Assembly (NCBI GenBank): GCA_037951165.1
Contig: JBBDHG010000011.1
Coordinates: forward strand, 452,501 to 516,500
Direction: 5' to 3'
DNA from: Lophius americanus
Taxonomy: Eukaryota > Chordata > Actinopteri > Lophiiformes > Lophiidae
DNA: 64,000 nt
This document shows, in pieces, positions 36,495-50,429 of this stretch. The notes beneath the pieces were generated by a model. That model made no database searches. It was not told the DNA's origin and saw only the letters and a program-made list of their open reading frames with translations. A program made the position numbers and the translations under genes. Position 1 is the stretch's first letter; each line of letters opens with the position of its first letter.

Positions 36495-36680
36495 AATGCG
36501 TTCTTATTTACATTTGTGTCGCGTTACACGCGTTAATGTCACCTAGGAACTACCGCGCAAGTAACGCAGCTAGCGACTAGATGCCAAAACTCCCTCAGGA
36601 AAAACTTCTCTCCACTTATTCTGTTTTCAAACATGACCAAAGCAAAAACGCTGTTTTGTATTTTTTGTAAAACATCACAG
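36495..36680 (+). repeat. diverged direct repeat, unit B
   Basis: Partner of 35985-36130. It has an extra ACACGCGTT next to the GTCGCGTT word, which looks like a small local duplication. Unknown family. Confidence 0.6.
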
Positions 36681-38364
36681 TTACGTCTAACGACCAAATG
36701 TCCCTGTGACTGACGCGCATGAAGTGACGCAAATTCACAGCATTTGCATTGTCTAGCTCAAATTTGCAACTTCTGCCACCTGCTGGCGGCTTTGCATTGA
36801 CTTTTTATATAATTGTACGCGGCAAACAAATTATCACAACGTTTAGTGTGAACACCAAAACAATTATATATAAATAAAATGAAATACTGTGAAGCATATC
36901 CAGTTTTAACCCAGCTGTTTTTTCTGAGTGGTTTTGTTTTTGAATCTGTTGTTTTACTCTTTGAAATATGGAATCATCATTTTTAGGTAAAATCTACCTC
37001 ATCTAAGGTGTTTCTGCTCACCTGTTGTTTCACCTGTGGATTCTAAACCTGCTCTTAAATCAGTTGTTTTCTCTTTGGAGGCTGAACCTACTTGAAGATA
37101 TAGTCGCTCCTTCATCTTATTCTTTCTTTCGACTCTTATCATTATTACTGTCTTTGCACATCTTCTTTTCACAGTAATATGATGTTATTTTCTTTCTTCG
37201 GTCCAGGAATCCCTAACATTTGACCCAGACTCTGTTCTCAATTTATTCCCATCGAATTGAAGGATTCCGACTAAATCCCTCGATGATTCCATATTCCGAC
37301 GGGGGTCACACTTTTCCAACGTAGCCGCGGATGATTCAGGCAGAAACAACAACTCTCACTCTCTGATGAAACATGAACAATATATATCTTATTTACAGTT
37401 TTGTAGCTGGTATTTTCCTGTTTCTCAGTAGTGTTTGTTAGAAGCAGCTGCAGGATAAATAAGCAATAAGCGTAAAAACCGTAAATGAGAGGATCCCCGG
37501 CTTTTTTAGAGCCAGGATATGCAGAGATTGGAACCATCGCATTAATTATTTATGCGAGCTGTGAATGAATGATTCCATCCTGGCCAGAAATGATCAGATG
37601 GTGGAAAAACAATGCGGTAAAACGGTCAAAAATAGTTATTTCAGATTGTGGTTTTGGACCATTGGGCAGAGAAATCAAGCAATCTGAAAGGTATTTAAAC
37701 GCTGCAGCGTCTAATCAGCGCAATACATTTGTGAAATTGCAGAGGACAAGAGGCGTCCCATTGTTTGTTGAATTACTCTCCCGATACAAAAAATGTTAAC
37801 AGCATAAAATCCAATTTCTGTTTTCCAGTGGCATGTGTGACTTGTCATGCAAAGACAAATAGTAGATGTTTTATTAGAGGAGACTCAAACGGTGTGGAAG
37901 TGCACAACATCCATCACTTATTGATGTGAGACCATTCGGAGAAAAAACACCTTTTCATACTTTCAGCCTGATAGATTGTAGATGATTATACCTTTTTTGA
38001 TACCGCGTAGAATAAGGCTTGAGAGCTGCTTCAAAATCCCTCAGAGTACTGCTTCAAATGGATGATTGAAGAAGAATCATTCTTAATGATAAAACGTTCT
38101 TACGTGATGTAAGTAATGCGACCTGGATCAGGGTCCATTCCTTAGAACTACAAAGTCCACATTTTCAGCACAAAGTTTAAGGGGGTTGGGAAGGGTTGTT
38201 CAGTAATACCATGATGAAATACTCTTCGGACAAGTTCCTGTACTCGATGGATGAATAGATGTATAGGTTGGAAAAAACTAAATGCTGTCTACAACAAGAC
38301 TCAAGAGAAATTTAGGCATCACAGCAGCTGAAAAGTAAAGTAGCAGCAATTGTAGAAACTAGAC

Positions 38365-38835
38365 CTAAAGTGTCGTCAGCGACAGCAAGTGTTTAAATCC
38401 CTGAAATGTCCCCAACGCCCTGCATGGTAGAAGCAATGTATGTTATTGGGCCTGACAGTATTTTTGTAAAAGAAAAAGCTCCTCCTTGTGAGTGAAATAC
38501 AAAACTATTAGAGAAAATAATGTATACAAGATAAATATCCTCCAGTTGATTAATTTGCACCGAACTTGGACTAAATCAGACCAACGCCTGAAAAATTATG
38601 ACCTGAAAAACTTTTGAGATTAAGCTCCTCCTAGTGTCTGAAATGTTCAATTGACCGTCCAAAATCATTCCAGTTCTTCCTCAAACTCAGGTCTATGTGG
38701 GTATAAAATTTGGAAATGATCAATGAAATGGTTTTGGTGTTATCGCGATAATACGAAGAATCTGCGGCGTGATAACATTGATAACATATTGATAAGATAA
38801 TATCATTGACTTTTCGGGACTATGAATAGGGTGAA
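38365..38835 (+). repeat. unnamed dispersed repeat, copy 6
   Basis: Forward orientation and nearly full length: GTCGTCAGCGACAGCAAG, AAAAGCTCCTCCTTGTGAG, ACTATTAGAG, CTTGGACTAAATCAGACCAA, AATTATGACC, GAGATTAAGCTCCTCCTAGT, AATCATTCCAGTTCTTCCTC and GTCTATGTGGGTATAAAATT, then AATCTGCGGCG and GACTTTTCGGGACTAT. Confidence 0.8.
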
Positions 38836-41058
38836 ATAGAAATATACAAGATACACATACACACTAAAGGAATAAACTTAAATTAAAGAAAAACAGTAAA
38901 GATATACAAACATGTGTATATATCTATACATATATGAATATACATTAAATAAATATAAATACGCTTTAAATAAGGGCAAAGAGTCAAATTTCTAGTCAAA
39001 TATGAATATCAATAATCAGAATGTAGGTAATCGTCTCTAATCATCTCTAAAAACTTTGATGTGAGAAAAATCTCTTTTTTTTTTTTTACTATCTTCAAGT
39101 TGTTAGTAGATATCTTTAAGGAGGAAATTTGCAAATTTGAATTAACGGACTGAACATGACATTTCTTCTTTGGCTGTGTATTTCTTTTAATGTAATTAGA
39201 TCCATCCTGCATTAATGAGCAGCTAAATTTTTAAGATTAGGACTAAAAGTGCGTACAACTAATTATTATTATTTAGCAGGAGACATTTCAGCCCACTCCC
39301 GATAAAACATTTCCTTTTCCATTCTCTCTGTTATTTTATTTGCATGACATATTTTGTCCAGATTAAATCCTCCATCTGTCCCTAGAAGATGCCTCACAGC
39401 AAACGGAACCATCTCATGGCTCATGTGGAACGCCCGGAGACTTGAACATGAAATTCTCCTCAGACTGTCCTTCATTATGCAAAACCGCTCGTCTATTAGC
39501 ATCTGTTAAAACTTGAGGTTTTAAGGAAAATCCCTTTCATACTTTAGGGGTGATTTACACGTTTTTGCATTAACTAACCTTTTATTCATTAAATACCACA
39601 GCCTTGCAGGGGCTCTTTAAGCACGGGTTCAAGAATTTACCCTTTTGAAGACGCTGCGGTTATCATCACAGCCTTAACCAGCAAAATGCAATTCTTGTGT
39701 GTTTTTAAATACTAGGATTAAATTCACAATGTTTTCAAATGAAGGTGAAACTTTTAAAAAAATGCATTTCAATGTTTTGTTCAATGCATGAAAAAATCTT
39801 TTTTTTTCTGAAAACCTTTCTGGTGGTAAAGGGACATTGAATTGAAGATAAAAGAGAGAGATAATTGTCAAACACCGGAGAAACGAATAATTGGGGATTA
39901 TTTAGGCTGTATTGTCTGTGTTTGAATCAATTATATAGACAGATGATTGAGATCTCTTTTATACCACTCAGGTTTAGACCTTTTTTACAGAATAAAAACA
40001 GCAAATCAATGTCTAACAAACCCAATTTGATTCCCTATTTTTCAGTGTAATTTGTGATTTTCATTTGAGAAACAGATATTTAAGAACAAATTAAGAACAA
40101 ATCATAAAAATGTTTTCATTTGAATGAGAAAAAATTAAATTACTAGAAAACAGAAACACAAAAAAGCTTGTTGTGTAGTTTTCAGAGAACAGTAGTGGAC
40201 GATCATGAGTGCACCAATAAGGGCGGGGCTTAAAGAGTTACGATCAATAACTGCTGTTAATGTTGGCTCACAGGTGGGTCCATCAGCAGATAGAGAGTTC
40301 TGCAGAACAGACCAATAAGTTTTACAAAGAATCCGGCTCTTAACTTTTTCATATGGCGTTGAAATAAACCGCTACTGTTATTGAATAAAGTGATGATTGA
40401 CAGCACAAAATGGAGACCTCTTTCTCATAAGCCCCGCCTTCGGTGGTACGCTTGTAAACGACCACATCCGGCCTATTTTTTCTTATTCAAATTAGAAAAT
40501 GGAAATCAAACCATTTTCTTAAAACTTGCCCATAAAGGAAAAAGTCTTGTTTTTCAATTTTGACTTGTGTCTGAAAATGAAGTATTTTGTTTTACAACAT
40601 CGGTTTCTGAAACAAATTGAAATTACTCGAACAAACACGGACCTTCATAGATTACAAATTACAGATATAGCTGTAAATGTCTTAACTGAACCCTACCTGA
40701 GCAATATGCAGACAGCAAAACCATAATGTCCAATCATTATTGATCTCCTAATTGTAGCCAACAGACTGTTTGACATATTTAGTCTTCAGAAGAACACGAT
40801 TCCAACAGAACTGATGGACTCTACATCCCACCGTTAAACACTGAGGCCCTACATCGCTGCTTAGGATTGAAGCTCCAAACACAAAGTTACGGCAAGGTCA
40901 TTTGATTCAGTGCATCAATTAGTTTTTAACTTTTTCCCTGTTTCAGACCACTATAGCCTCTTAAAATCCCTATTTCCGCCATAAATTCAGCTGCTGCTGA
41001 TGTCTTTGCCTTTTTTTTTCATTTGTCACTTATAAAGTAGGAAGGTGGCCATGCAATG

Positions 41059-41345
41059 AACTCATCCATCCATTATTTATACCTGCTCATTCTTTGCAGA
41101 GTCGCAACCGGGGGAAATAGATTCAATCCCAGCTGCCATCGAGATGAGGTGCACTCAGGACAGGTTGTCAGCGGGTCGACACATGAAGCTGCATACTTAC
41201 GTGCATAACTACAGCTAATTTAGAGTCATGAATCCACCAATACTGCCTGTTTTCATATTTGGGAAAGATGCTAGAAAACTCTGAAGGAACCTATGAGGTC
41301 TGGCATCAAACCCAGAACCTTCTTGCGTTGAGACAGCAGTAAAAA
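41059..41345 (-). mobile_element. L2/SINE-type 3' tail fragment (reverse)
   Basis: Starts with CATCCATCCATTATTTATAC (a reversed ATGG tail), then GAGTCGCAACCGGGG, ATCCCAGCTGCCATCGAGAT, CAGGACAGGTTGTCAGCGGG, and ends ATCAAACCCAGAACCTTCTT and GCGTTGAGACAGCAGT. This order is that of a very common fish LINE/SINE tail (boundary-check words: CCCAGGACCTTCTTGCTGTGAGGC). Same family as 56.53 kb, opposite orientation. Confidence 0.7.
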
Positions 41346-44300
41346 GCCTGTCAATAAGTTTTATTTTGTTGAAAATTAATGCTCAGCAGGAGCTGGAAAT
41401 GGGAAAAAGAAAATCAGCGCCTTCAAGACACGTACTACTGACGCGGGACGATTCTGCCTTAAAACACGCCCAGACAGCTTTCGGGGCTAGCCAGCTACCC
41501 CTGGCAGGTCAAAGAACACGCCCTAAACGGCAACCTCGAATTCTGATTGGTTAAAAAATATGAAAACAAAGAAAATCATCTAATCAACGAAATGGATTGG
41601 AACAAACTTTTCAAAAACATGTAGTGTCAATTAAAATACTTACTGAATTATGATTTTTTTTTTTTAAGTTTCGGCTTCTCACATACAAACTGCCAAAGTT
41701 TTCCTGGACCGGTGTGATCACAGCTCATTAAAACCCAACTTGTCCCATCTTTACCTCACTTAACTTAAGCAAGAGCTGACACTGTGGGTCTCCTCGTATC
41801 ACTGTGCATAATTACAGAATTCTACTAGATGTTGGAGGTTTTCAGGTTCAGCATTAGCATTAACTTCTTTTCTCGTGTTTACCTGCATGTTTTCATTTAG
41901 ACATGTTTGAAGGCTCAGTCTGTCACAATATTAGATATACAGTCGAAATTTTTTGTGTCCAAGTGAATTAATGGTGAAGATATAGCGAAAATAGAAAATG
42001 TGTTGATTGGTCTATGCTGGGAAGCTAATTCCTGTGGTGTCTCATATTAATTCATTCATCTATCATCTCGTCTGATGTGATGTTATGCAGATTTGATGCT
42101 CTTACACAACTTTAATAGCTAGCTACTTCGTTACCTCCTGTTCTTTGGGCATTAATGGCGGTTACACCCTTTTAGAATAACCACGCCTCCTCCAGGCTTT
42201 ACTCCCTTCTTCCTCTAGTTTGAGGTCCTTCTGACCAGGGACCAGGAGGAGATCCAGTGTGTTACCTCATCATCAGTTTCCAAATACTAAAAGCAGGTGT
42301 CAACCGGAGTTGATCTGCATTACCGCTACTTTCATGTCAGGTGATAGTCGTTAAAGTTAGCCCTAACGCGCTAATGTGCCTTACCGCCACCTACGACAAC
42401 AAAATGACAACAGTCAGAAATCATTAACATAATACTTTGTTTTTTAAGGTATAACTGTCCATTATGACCATTTTAAATGGAACCTAAGAGCCAGAATTGA
42501 ATTCCAAAGGACTCCATGCCTCAACGTTATTGCTGTGCATGAGGCAAATAAAAACGTTGAACGTATCCAGCTGAGGATTAACTAACGCGTCCACGGTGTT
42601 CTGATTATGGCTAATGCACCAGATTACCCTTGTGACTTGCAGTCAATGGATGACACACACTCTGATTGTGTTGGAAGTCGTGTTGAGGCATCAAGCATAA
42701 CTTCGTATTGAGGAAGAAAGAGAGGGACACAAAGAAAAGGAGTGGAACATGACGGAGGGAGCGAGGGCACCAAAGCCTGGACGATGAGAGATAATTATCT
42801 CCGGTGCTGACTCAGGCCTTGGACATCGGGTCATTAATTTCAACATGTTTTCCCACACCGCCCTGTAGTTGGGTATAGACTTAAGACATCAGGTGAAAAA
42901 GCCATTAAAGGCATTATGCTGAGTCATAGTGGGTCACGTTTGCATCAAAGCCAGCGTTAGGGACGGATCCGCTCCCCGCCAGGCTCCGAGGAACGACTGT
43001 GAGATTGGCCTTAATGGAATATCAGTCACACATAATTGAATGCATGTTTAAATTGAGTACGCCGTACCTTCCCCAGCGTTATGTGTTTGATGGAATGCTT
43101 TCTCAGGGATAAAACCCACATAATGCGGGGAAAGACTTCCTTTAGTCGACTCTGTGAAAGCTTCACTGTCGGGTATGAAAAGTTGCATACACACTTACAA
43201 CAGCTATCATATGAGTGTGAATAAGTAATCGGTGAGGAGGCAGGCCAGAGAGATAGTCACCGGTCGGGAGGAGTAGTTGATAAAGTAATATAAAACTCAG
43301 TAAATTGTCTCCATGACTCAAAGAAACCAGCCGTGGTTCCGTTGAGCGAGAACAAACATTTTACAACTTACTTACAAAAACATCACATCATTCAACCAGA
43401 ATGAAAATGAAGGTGCTTTGGAGGATTTCCAAACTGTTATACCCTTCTTCTTCATAAAAGTCCAGGAAGAAGACACTCCAAATGTGGCAATGACCACTTT
43501 TGTAATGGACTAGACTTTTTATCAATACTTAAACTGAAGCCACTGCAATGACAAACATACAGAAACTCTCACACTGCATATATAATCATACCCAGTCTGC
43601 AAACACACACAAACACAAATGGATTTTCCATTATTGTCTAGACTCTGACCCTTTGCTATCGCTCTCAACACATTGTGTGGCCATAACACTCCATGGTGTC
43701 GGCCAATCGGAGACCTTCATTACATTTTATATTAAGGTGTTGTGATTGTCTGTAATTAGAGTCACTGTCCCCGGGAGCCGGTGTAATGGAGGTAAAGTTG
43801 GGCCTGGACCATCTCTTCAGGCTGATTAGCTCTGATTTAAGACTTAGTCACCTTGGCGACAATTTACAGCACCAGAACACATTCATTGATTCTGACATGA
43901 TCACACAGAAGGTCTGCATGTTTGCTGCCTCTCTACACTGCAGTGATTCTATTTGTTTCAGTCGGTACAGTAACACATCACCGACGTTGTAAGAGCATCG
44001 TCAACCATCATTCTTTTACAGTGTTTGATATAAAACACTTTTTGCACCTTCTTATCTCCATTGAGGCCACAACTGAAATATAATTTTAAACACAACATCT
44101 GTTTGTTCTAGGTTCATAAATCCGAGAATCGGCTTTTTTCCCCAACATTATGTTGAATTATCATTTGATTTGTGATTGTTGAATGGGAAACAAAACAGTT
44201 TTTACATCAATTTAAGCTCTTGATACTAGTATTATATCTGTTCTGTATTTCTTCTGTTGCATTAATGTATTAGTAACAGAAGAAATGGTCTGAGGTTTTA

Positions 44301-44844
44301 CAGGCATGGAAATAATACGGCTTTTCAGCCTCGAAATGATGTCATGGCACCTACAACTATTTGTCCCATGATCATTGTTTCCTCCTTATTATGGAACATT
44401 GACGATGACATACTGTGCTGCAATCACATTAGTATTATTAGTAGTATGGTAGTTATTCAAGGAAGAAAATATTTACAATACCAGCACTTATCCTGAGGAT
44501 CTAGCTCAGGAACTTTTGAAGATACATCAGACTTGACATCCGACTGACTCAGCAGTTTCACCTGCAGTGTGATTGTTTCTTATCTCACAGGGCATCCTTA
44601 GTGTCTCTGATGACACTACGGTTGTCAAGGGGATACATCATCTCAAGCAGTACTCCACACATGCACAAGTAAAATACATTGACGTTCCTGTTAAGTTGAA
44701 TTCTTCTGTCAATTAGCTGGTGAGCGTGTCTTTTTCCCTTTTACACAAATAAACCCCCTAAATATCTTTATTGAATATTTCTTCCATCCTTTTTCTCCTG
44801 CTCATCTGGGGTTCGGTCACATTGGCACTAGCGCTAGGCAGAGA

Positions 44845-44990
44845 GTTCTAGATGGTCCTCCTCAAGGATTAATCTTGGAGGATTCTGAGGAGTTCGTCGG
44901 CCATATGAGTCATGCAGTCCCTCCAGGTACTTCAGGGTCCAGTCCAGGATTTCCCACCAGATGGGAGTACCTGGCAAAAAATATCTAAAT
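44845..44990 (+). mobile_element. non-LTR retroelement fragment
   Basis: CAGTCCCTCCAGGTACTTCA, GGGTCCAGTCCAGGATTTCC and ACCAGATGGGAGTACCTGG resemble, in order, the fragments at 14.4 and 18.34 kb. Strongly diverged. Confidence 0.45.
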
Positions 44991-45199
44991 TTAACTTTAT
45001 ACAGGTAATCTCATTTGAGACGCAGGGTCTCATTCACAAGAGAGACCTTCATTGAACATATGACAACATGTAACACAAACACATTTACATACAGACAGTA
45101 CACAACAATACATTATATTGTACAATACAGGTTAAAATATTGACACATCATTGAACACAGCACGCAATGAAAGGGTTGAAGGAAATATACTGTAACTAG

Positions 45200-45445
45200 A
45201 CTATGTTGTGTTCTCCAGCAGTCAGGGTTTATGCCCAAAAAGACCCCAATCCTCTGCGTTGTACAAGCAATCACCCTGTTTGAATTATGCGATGCTCCCC
45301 ATAGTGTCAGAAATATACAATTGATGTCTACCAAAATCAATCCAGTTCTTCCTCGTACAAAGGTCTGTGTGGGTATGAAATTTGGAAAAGAGTCATTACG
45401 TTAACATAACCAATCTGCGACAGACAAGATGACGACCGTAAATAA
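45200..45445 (+). repeat. unnamed dispersed repeat, copy 7
   Basis: Forward orientation: CCAGCAGTCAGGGTTTATGC, CCCAATCCTCTGCGTTGTAC, AAGCAATC, GATGCTCCCCATAGTGTCAG, AAATATACAATTGATG, AATCAATCCAGTTCTTCCTC and GTGTGGGTATGAAATTTGG. It lacks the middle module. It lies 540 bp before opsin exon 2. Confidence 0.75.
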
Positions 45446-45980
45446 CTTTTTCGCATAGATAATTACAATATAAGAGACACGGTAACCTCATTTCTCAGAG
45501 GGGTCAAACAGACAGGATGATTTATATTAATTCGCTCGACAAGAAAAAAAGAGTCTTTCTTAGAAATAGACATTGTTAAACAGGGATATAGGGTCGTGTC
45601 CATCCGTTGAAGTCTCGGGTCAGTTCTCATATGGTTTAATTACCATTTACTGTCAGCAGCTCTAGGAGTTATAAACAAAGAATTTGTTCCTAGGTTCAAG
45701 TGTAAAACCAATTAACAGAGTCTAAGAACTCAAGGCGATAAGAAGAAGTAGATAAATGATCTGTTTGTTACGTTTCTTTCACGGTGTCGACTGAGTCAGT
45801 GAATGAAACCAGCAGAAGCCCGATTCCACCCTGGATCTAAATGCAGCTCAATCATTATCTTGTAAAGAATAAAGAAAGCAAATATGACTCAATTGTTCAA
45901 TTTTAATAACAATTAGGCTATACTTTGATATTTTTTCACCACATTTATGCAACTCTTATTCCATATTTCCTTTTCCTCAG

Positions 45981-46309
45981 GCATCGTCTCCCTGATTTCC
46001 CTCGCTGTTCTGTCCTACGAGCGTTACTGCACCATGATGACGCCCACTCTGGCCAATGGCAGAGAATTCCGGCCGGCGCTGGGAGGGATCTGCTTCTCCT
46101 GGCTCTACTCAGTGTTCTGGACTGTACCTCCGCTGCTGGGCTGGAGCAGATACGGACCAGAGGGTCCCGGTACCACCTGCTCAGTAGACTGGAGGACCCA
46201 GACGCAGAACAATATCTCCTACATCATCTGCCTGTTCATCTTCTGCTTTACCCTGCCGTTGGGCGTCATCGTCTACTGCTACGGGAAGCTGGTGCAAACC
46301 ATCCGACAG
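45981..46309 (+). CDS. tmtops: TMT-type opsin, exon 2 (TM3 end to ICL3)
   Basis: Second coding exon, 329 nt: two bases complete Gly126, then 109 codons (127-235). The acceptor TTTTCCTCAG at 45971-45980 follows a pyrimidine-rich tract. The exon opens with IVSLISLAVLSYERY; ERY (139-141) is the DRY-equivalent G-protein motif. TM4 contains WTVPPLLGW. The second extracellular loop has YGPEGPGTTCSVDW: Glu186 aligns with rhodopsin E181, the likely counterion in this branch, and Cys192 pairs with Cys115. TM5 is about 204-226 and ends in YCYGKL. The donor GTGAGG at 46310 follows Gln235 in phase 0. These junctions, in TM3 and in the third cytoplasmic loop, match what I know of encephalopsin/TMT gene structure. 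A second long frame over the same bases is only a shadow. Confidence 0.95.
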
Positions 46310-49300
46310 GTGAGGGAACCGAACGCTGACTCCGTTCAGAGCCGACAAGTTTAAATCAGCCGTAAACAGACTCCAGAAAATTCTGTCAGGAAGTCCCAAG
46401 TTACCGAGAGGGATAAGAATATGAGCTCACACATTTTAAAGACGAAAAAGGAACCCGTGGATCTCAACAGTCGCCGATCAGGTGTGAAATCTCGACAAAG
46501 TAGTTCATTAAAACTTCAACAAGCAATTTCCTCTCTTGTTTTTTGCCGCCGGTGGAGATGCTCAGGCCCCTTGGAGATTTTTGTAAGGAGTGTGAGGTCA
46601 CGTTCCATTTGTAAAACATAATTCACACCTTGATGCAAGAGAAGGTGAGAGAGGGACTCCATGATTTTAAATGTGGAAGACAGCCAAACTTCAAAGCCTG
46701 ATATTGGTGCTGAACTGGTATGACATCACGTCTGCTGATGAAACAACTTTCTCTGTTGTTCTCAGAGAAAGTTCTGTGCTTAGATTTTTTTGCTTTAGGG
46801 AAATCAAGGCCTCATTAAACTTTAATCTTCGCATTTGCACGGTGTTAACTCCAGACACCAGAGAGGAAGTGTGAAAGTTCAGACGAGAAGTGTCATTCCT
46901 TGATTGGTTCGTTTAGTACACAGAGTTCTTCATAAATAGTCCATGTTCGCGCTCAGGTTTTTTGGTCTCTCTTCTTGTTCCACTCCTTCATTCAAACTCC
47001 TGACAGGAACTCCGTGTCAGGAGGAAAAAGGAAAGCCATAGGGACATTGAAACTACTATTGTAGTTTAAATAAGAAAAGTTAGCTTGATTTAGGAGGCCC
47101 AGACAAAGTGTTTGTTTAACAAAAGTTATCCACAGACCCATGTGACACAGTTGGGGGTTTAGTGTATTCACTAATCTTGTTGACGAGACATAATTGGGCG
47201 TCACGCCTCATTAGTGATTGTTTATGTTTCACGTTGATTCCCGTCATTGTCACGTGACTCACATTCCTCTGGTTTAATTAAGTTGTAGACACGGCATCTT
47301 TTTTTTCTTCAATGTCACCAGAGGGGACCCATAGAATCCAGAATCCAGTTGAAATGCTTGAGGCAGGTTGAGTTAAAAAGAAGAACAGGTGAGTCTGTTC
47401 TTAAAGTGAAGAAAAAAACGGATGCAAAGAGATCGTTCACTCAAACGTGGAGAAAAACTCTGAGATCAACTTCGGCTGAAGCGTTTAGTTACCGTGATAA
47501 GTGACATTCTGGCGAAGTCTTGAGAGAAGGACCGCAGCAGCTGATTGGAGGTGATTAGCTATTAGGGGAGATCAGGTAATCAAGCCTGAGATGAGAAACG
47601 CGTATCTGCTAATAATCCACCACTGTCTTTAAATGGCTGATTCTTTATCCTCGATTCTAAGTCCAGAGAAGCTGCCGAAGAAAACCTGAAGATGGTTGTA
47701 CGTTAATAGCTTACGCTGAAATAATGATGTTTTTTTTTTTTTTTTTTCGCCGCTATGGCCCAAAGTGGAGAAAACCTGGTAGGAGTGGGTCAGAGCCGAG
47801 CTGAGAGCGGTTCTGTCTGGTGGGAGTGAGGTCAGAAAGCTGAAAATAGTAGTTTGGGAATAAGAACAGAGAGCAGCAGCGCGGAGGTTTTCCTATCTGC
47901 TGGTGCTAATGACAGGATCTTCATTATAATCTGCTCAGGCGCTTCATTACACCGCCAGGCGACAGACCTCTACGCCTGCTGTCAGCTAATCACAGGGCAG
48001 CAGAAACTCTTTATCTACCTTTGTGTGTCGGCGTGGCTGACCAGGACCGCAGACGACTCCCGTCGCGTGTACTCAGGGTGTTTCTGCCAATGCTTTAACA
48101 ACCGAGACACGTCCTGAAGCCTATCATGATTTATGATTTGGACTAAATATAACAGTTTTTAAGCCTATACATGCAATCTTGTTCCATCTTGTAGGACCAT
48201 GCAGAAAGTATAATTGGCCAGCTGAATGTGTGAATATCTTTGTGTTTCTGTGGGCGGTAGATGTCTGAGGTGACCTTTTTTTTTCTGCAAGAGCGGCTGC
48301 TTTTATCCAGATGATAGCTCCAGAGAGAGGGAATCCAAGAATTAGGCTTGCCTGGGTGAACCAGCGTGTTCAGCAAACTTTGCGTGGGATGGTTGAATGT
48401 GTTTGTTCGCAGTCGTGCATCACAATCACATCCAGAATTGAATTTTCCAGCCCGTTTGCTGGATCAGACTCTGTTAGTTTCTGCAGGGCCTGAGCTCAAT
48501 CTCAAAGTATGATTGGATTAAAATGATGAAGGCATAATTAAGGGGGAGGCATTGTGAAACAATTATCACCAGAGAAAATGAAAAAGATTAAATCTTCTTA
48601 TTTTTTTCACATCACAGTTAAAATGTCCTTAATTTGTTTTTTTGCTATTTACCCAAATGCCCCCATAACTTGTCAGGCTCTTTGTTTGAGTCATGCGCTC
48701 TTCATAATCAGCACTACGATTATTTTGCAAATGATTTCACAAACTGATGGTATTACTTATTTGGTGCTGAATTTGCATTTCTGCAGTGTTAACTTTTGTC
48801 TGTCTCTTCCTCACCGTCATCTTCATAGACGCCAAAGTGTGTCCAAAGGTCCAACAGCATTCTGTTCGTATGTGTATAAATGATGTATATCATGCTTAAT
48901 ACAACCTAATTAACCAATAAGAACTGAGACTTATTTCTCCAGAAAGGAAAACTATGGTTAAAAGATATAACAGACCAAATAGAACACTAATCACATTATT
49001 TAGGACCACTCTCATATATTTATGCTATGTCTGTCTTTATTCATAAAAAATAAATCACCTATACAATTTTTTTGAACTTTCTTACTAATTATTTGCAATT
49101 CTACATATCTTGTGCAATAAATATACATTTTTTCTGCTTTACTGATTTAGATTTCCTAACTTGTTCAAAATTTAATGAATGTAACATCGATTGCTTTTAT
49201 TTAACTTATAGAATTATGAATACGATTGAAAATGACCTTTATTAACAAAAAACAAGGCTTAAAATTATCGCTTTGGGACTTAGTGACTTAAAAACAAGTC

Positions 49301-50429
49301 AAATAATAAAACATTGATGAAGACTTTATAGAATAGTCTTATTTTAAAGGCTTAGCCATGTTAGCTCTTTGGATATGTTAGCATTCTTAGAATTTTGCAC
49401 TAAGAAGGGAGACCCGGACTGTGGAACAAAAGAGCTTTTTCTAGTTCTCTCGTGAATGGTTTTCTAAGTCTATGATCACTAATATCACAGTAGTTATTTT
49501 TGCCACACAGTGTTTGTGCATTGGAATGAGAATCCTGTTCAGAATCATTACCTGAAGGCAAAGGTCTGTTGGGAAACAGAGTAATATTCTTGTAAACAGC
49601 GATGTGACGCGACTATCAAAGAAAAAGCCCTCATGGAGCAGGTCCGAACCAGAGTGGTGATTCATGTTTCCTGCAGCAGAGGAGATGATTTTTCTCTTTA
49701 GTTAAGGCTCTTATGATCAAAAGGATTTCCCACCGGTGATCTTGTCAGACACCTGAAATTAATTTTGCCAATTTTCGCTCACTGGGGATGAAGCGTTCTC
49801 CTGCATCCCCGCCTGGATCCTACCTTTAGATTGACGGGGCGGGTGCAGCTCCTCATTTGATGAATTCACATCCGCAGGAAGTCGTCATTAAACCCCTTTA
49901 TGAAGACGGAGGAGGAGCGGAGAGAGAAAAGCGACTCTCCACACTCATTTAGCTGCTGACACTTTCTAAATGAATCACACGCGAGTCAGATGTAGTAAGG
50001 AGTCTTTCTCCGTCCTGCTGTAAAATATCCCTCTCCCCAGCAACACTCTCCAGCTTATCCAAATCGGGGTCTAACGAGGGTCTCAATGAGGTTTCCTCCC
50101 AGTCGAATGTGCCTTTAAAATCATCATTGAATTGAGAAATATTAAAGCACAGCTGAACAACCGAGCTGTGTCTCATCTTACTGAAACAAGTGAGGTTTGC
50201 TTTAATTGCAATACCGATTTTTTTTATGCTTTCCAAAATTCAAAGAGAGTCCACTTTAGCTCTCTAGGTTTAGCTCTTTAGGTTTTCTGTTGTATGCGTC
50301 TTTTCAACGGAAAAACAGAAGTTTTTGTGATGCTTGGTGTCAAACACGAGGCATCGAGCCAGGCTGATTATTCATAAGCGAAGGTTTTGTTAGTTTTTCT
50401 GCAATATTTGCTTTTACCTGTTATAGAAA

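Larger units (their letters stand above)
31798..45980 (+). other. opsin intron 1 (14.2 kb)
   Basis: GT..AG intron between TM3-splitting exons, phase 1. It starts GTAAGCGGCT and ends TTTTCCTCAG. I see no gene inside. It holds a degenerate repeat cluster (32.69-33.68 kb), two diverged direct-repeat segments (35.99-36.13 and 36.50-36.68 kb), a repeat shared with 12.86 kb, two copies of the unnamed dispersed family (38.37 and 45.20 kb), a reversed LINE-tail fragment (41.06 kb) and another non-LTR fragment (44.85 kb). The open frames at 34984-35325 (113 codons) and 43548-43992 resemble nothing I know. No ultraconserved element can be recognised without comparison. Confidence 0.9.

Noticed and set aside
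45925..46329. 134-codon alternate frame over exon 2
   Set aside because: Out-of-frame shadow of the opsin exon, which has conserved motifs and correct splice phase.
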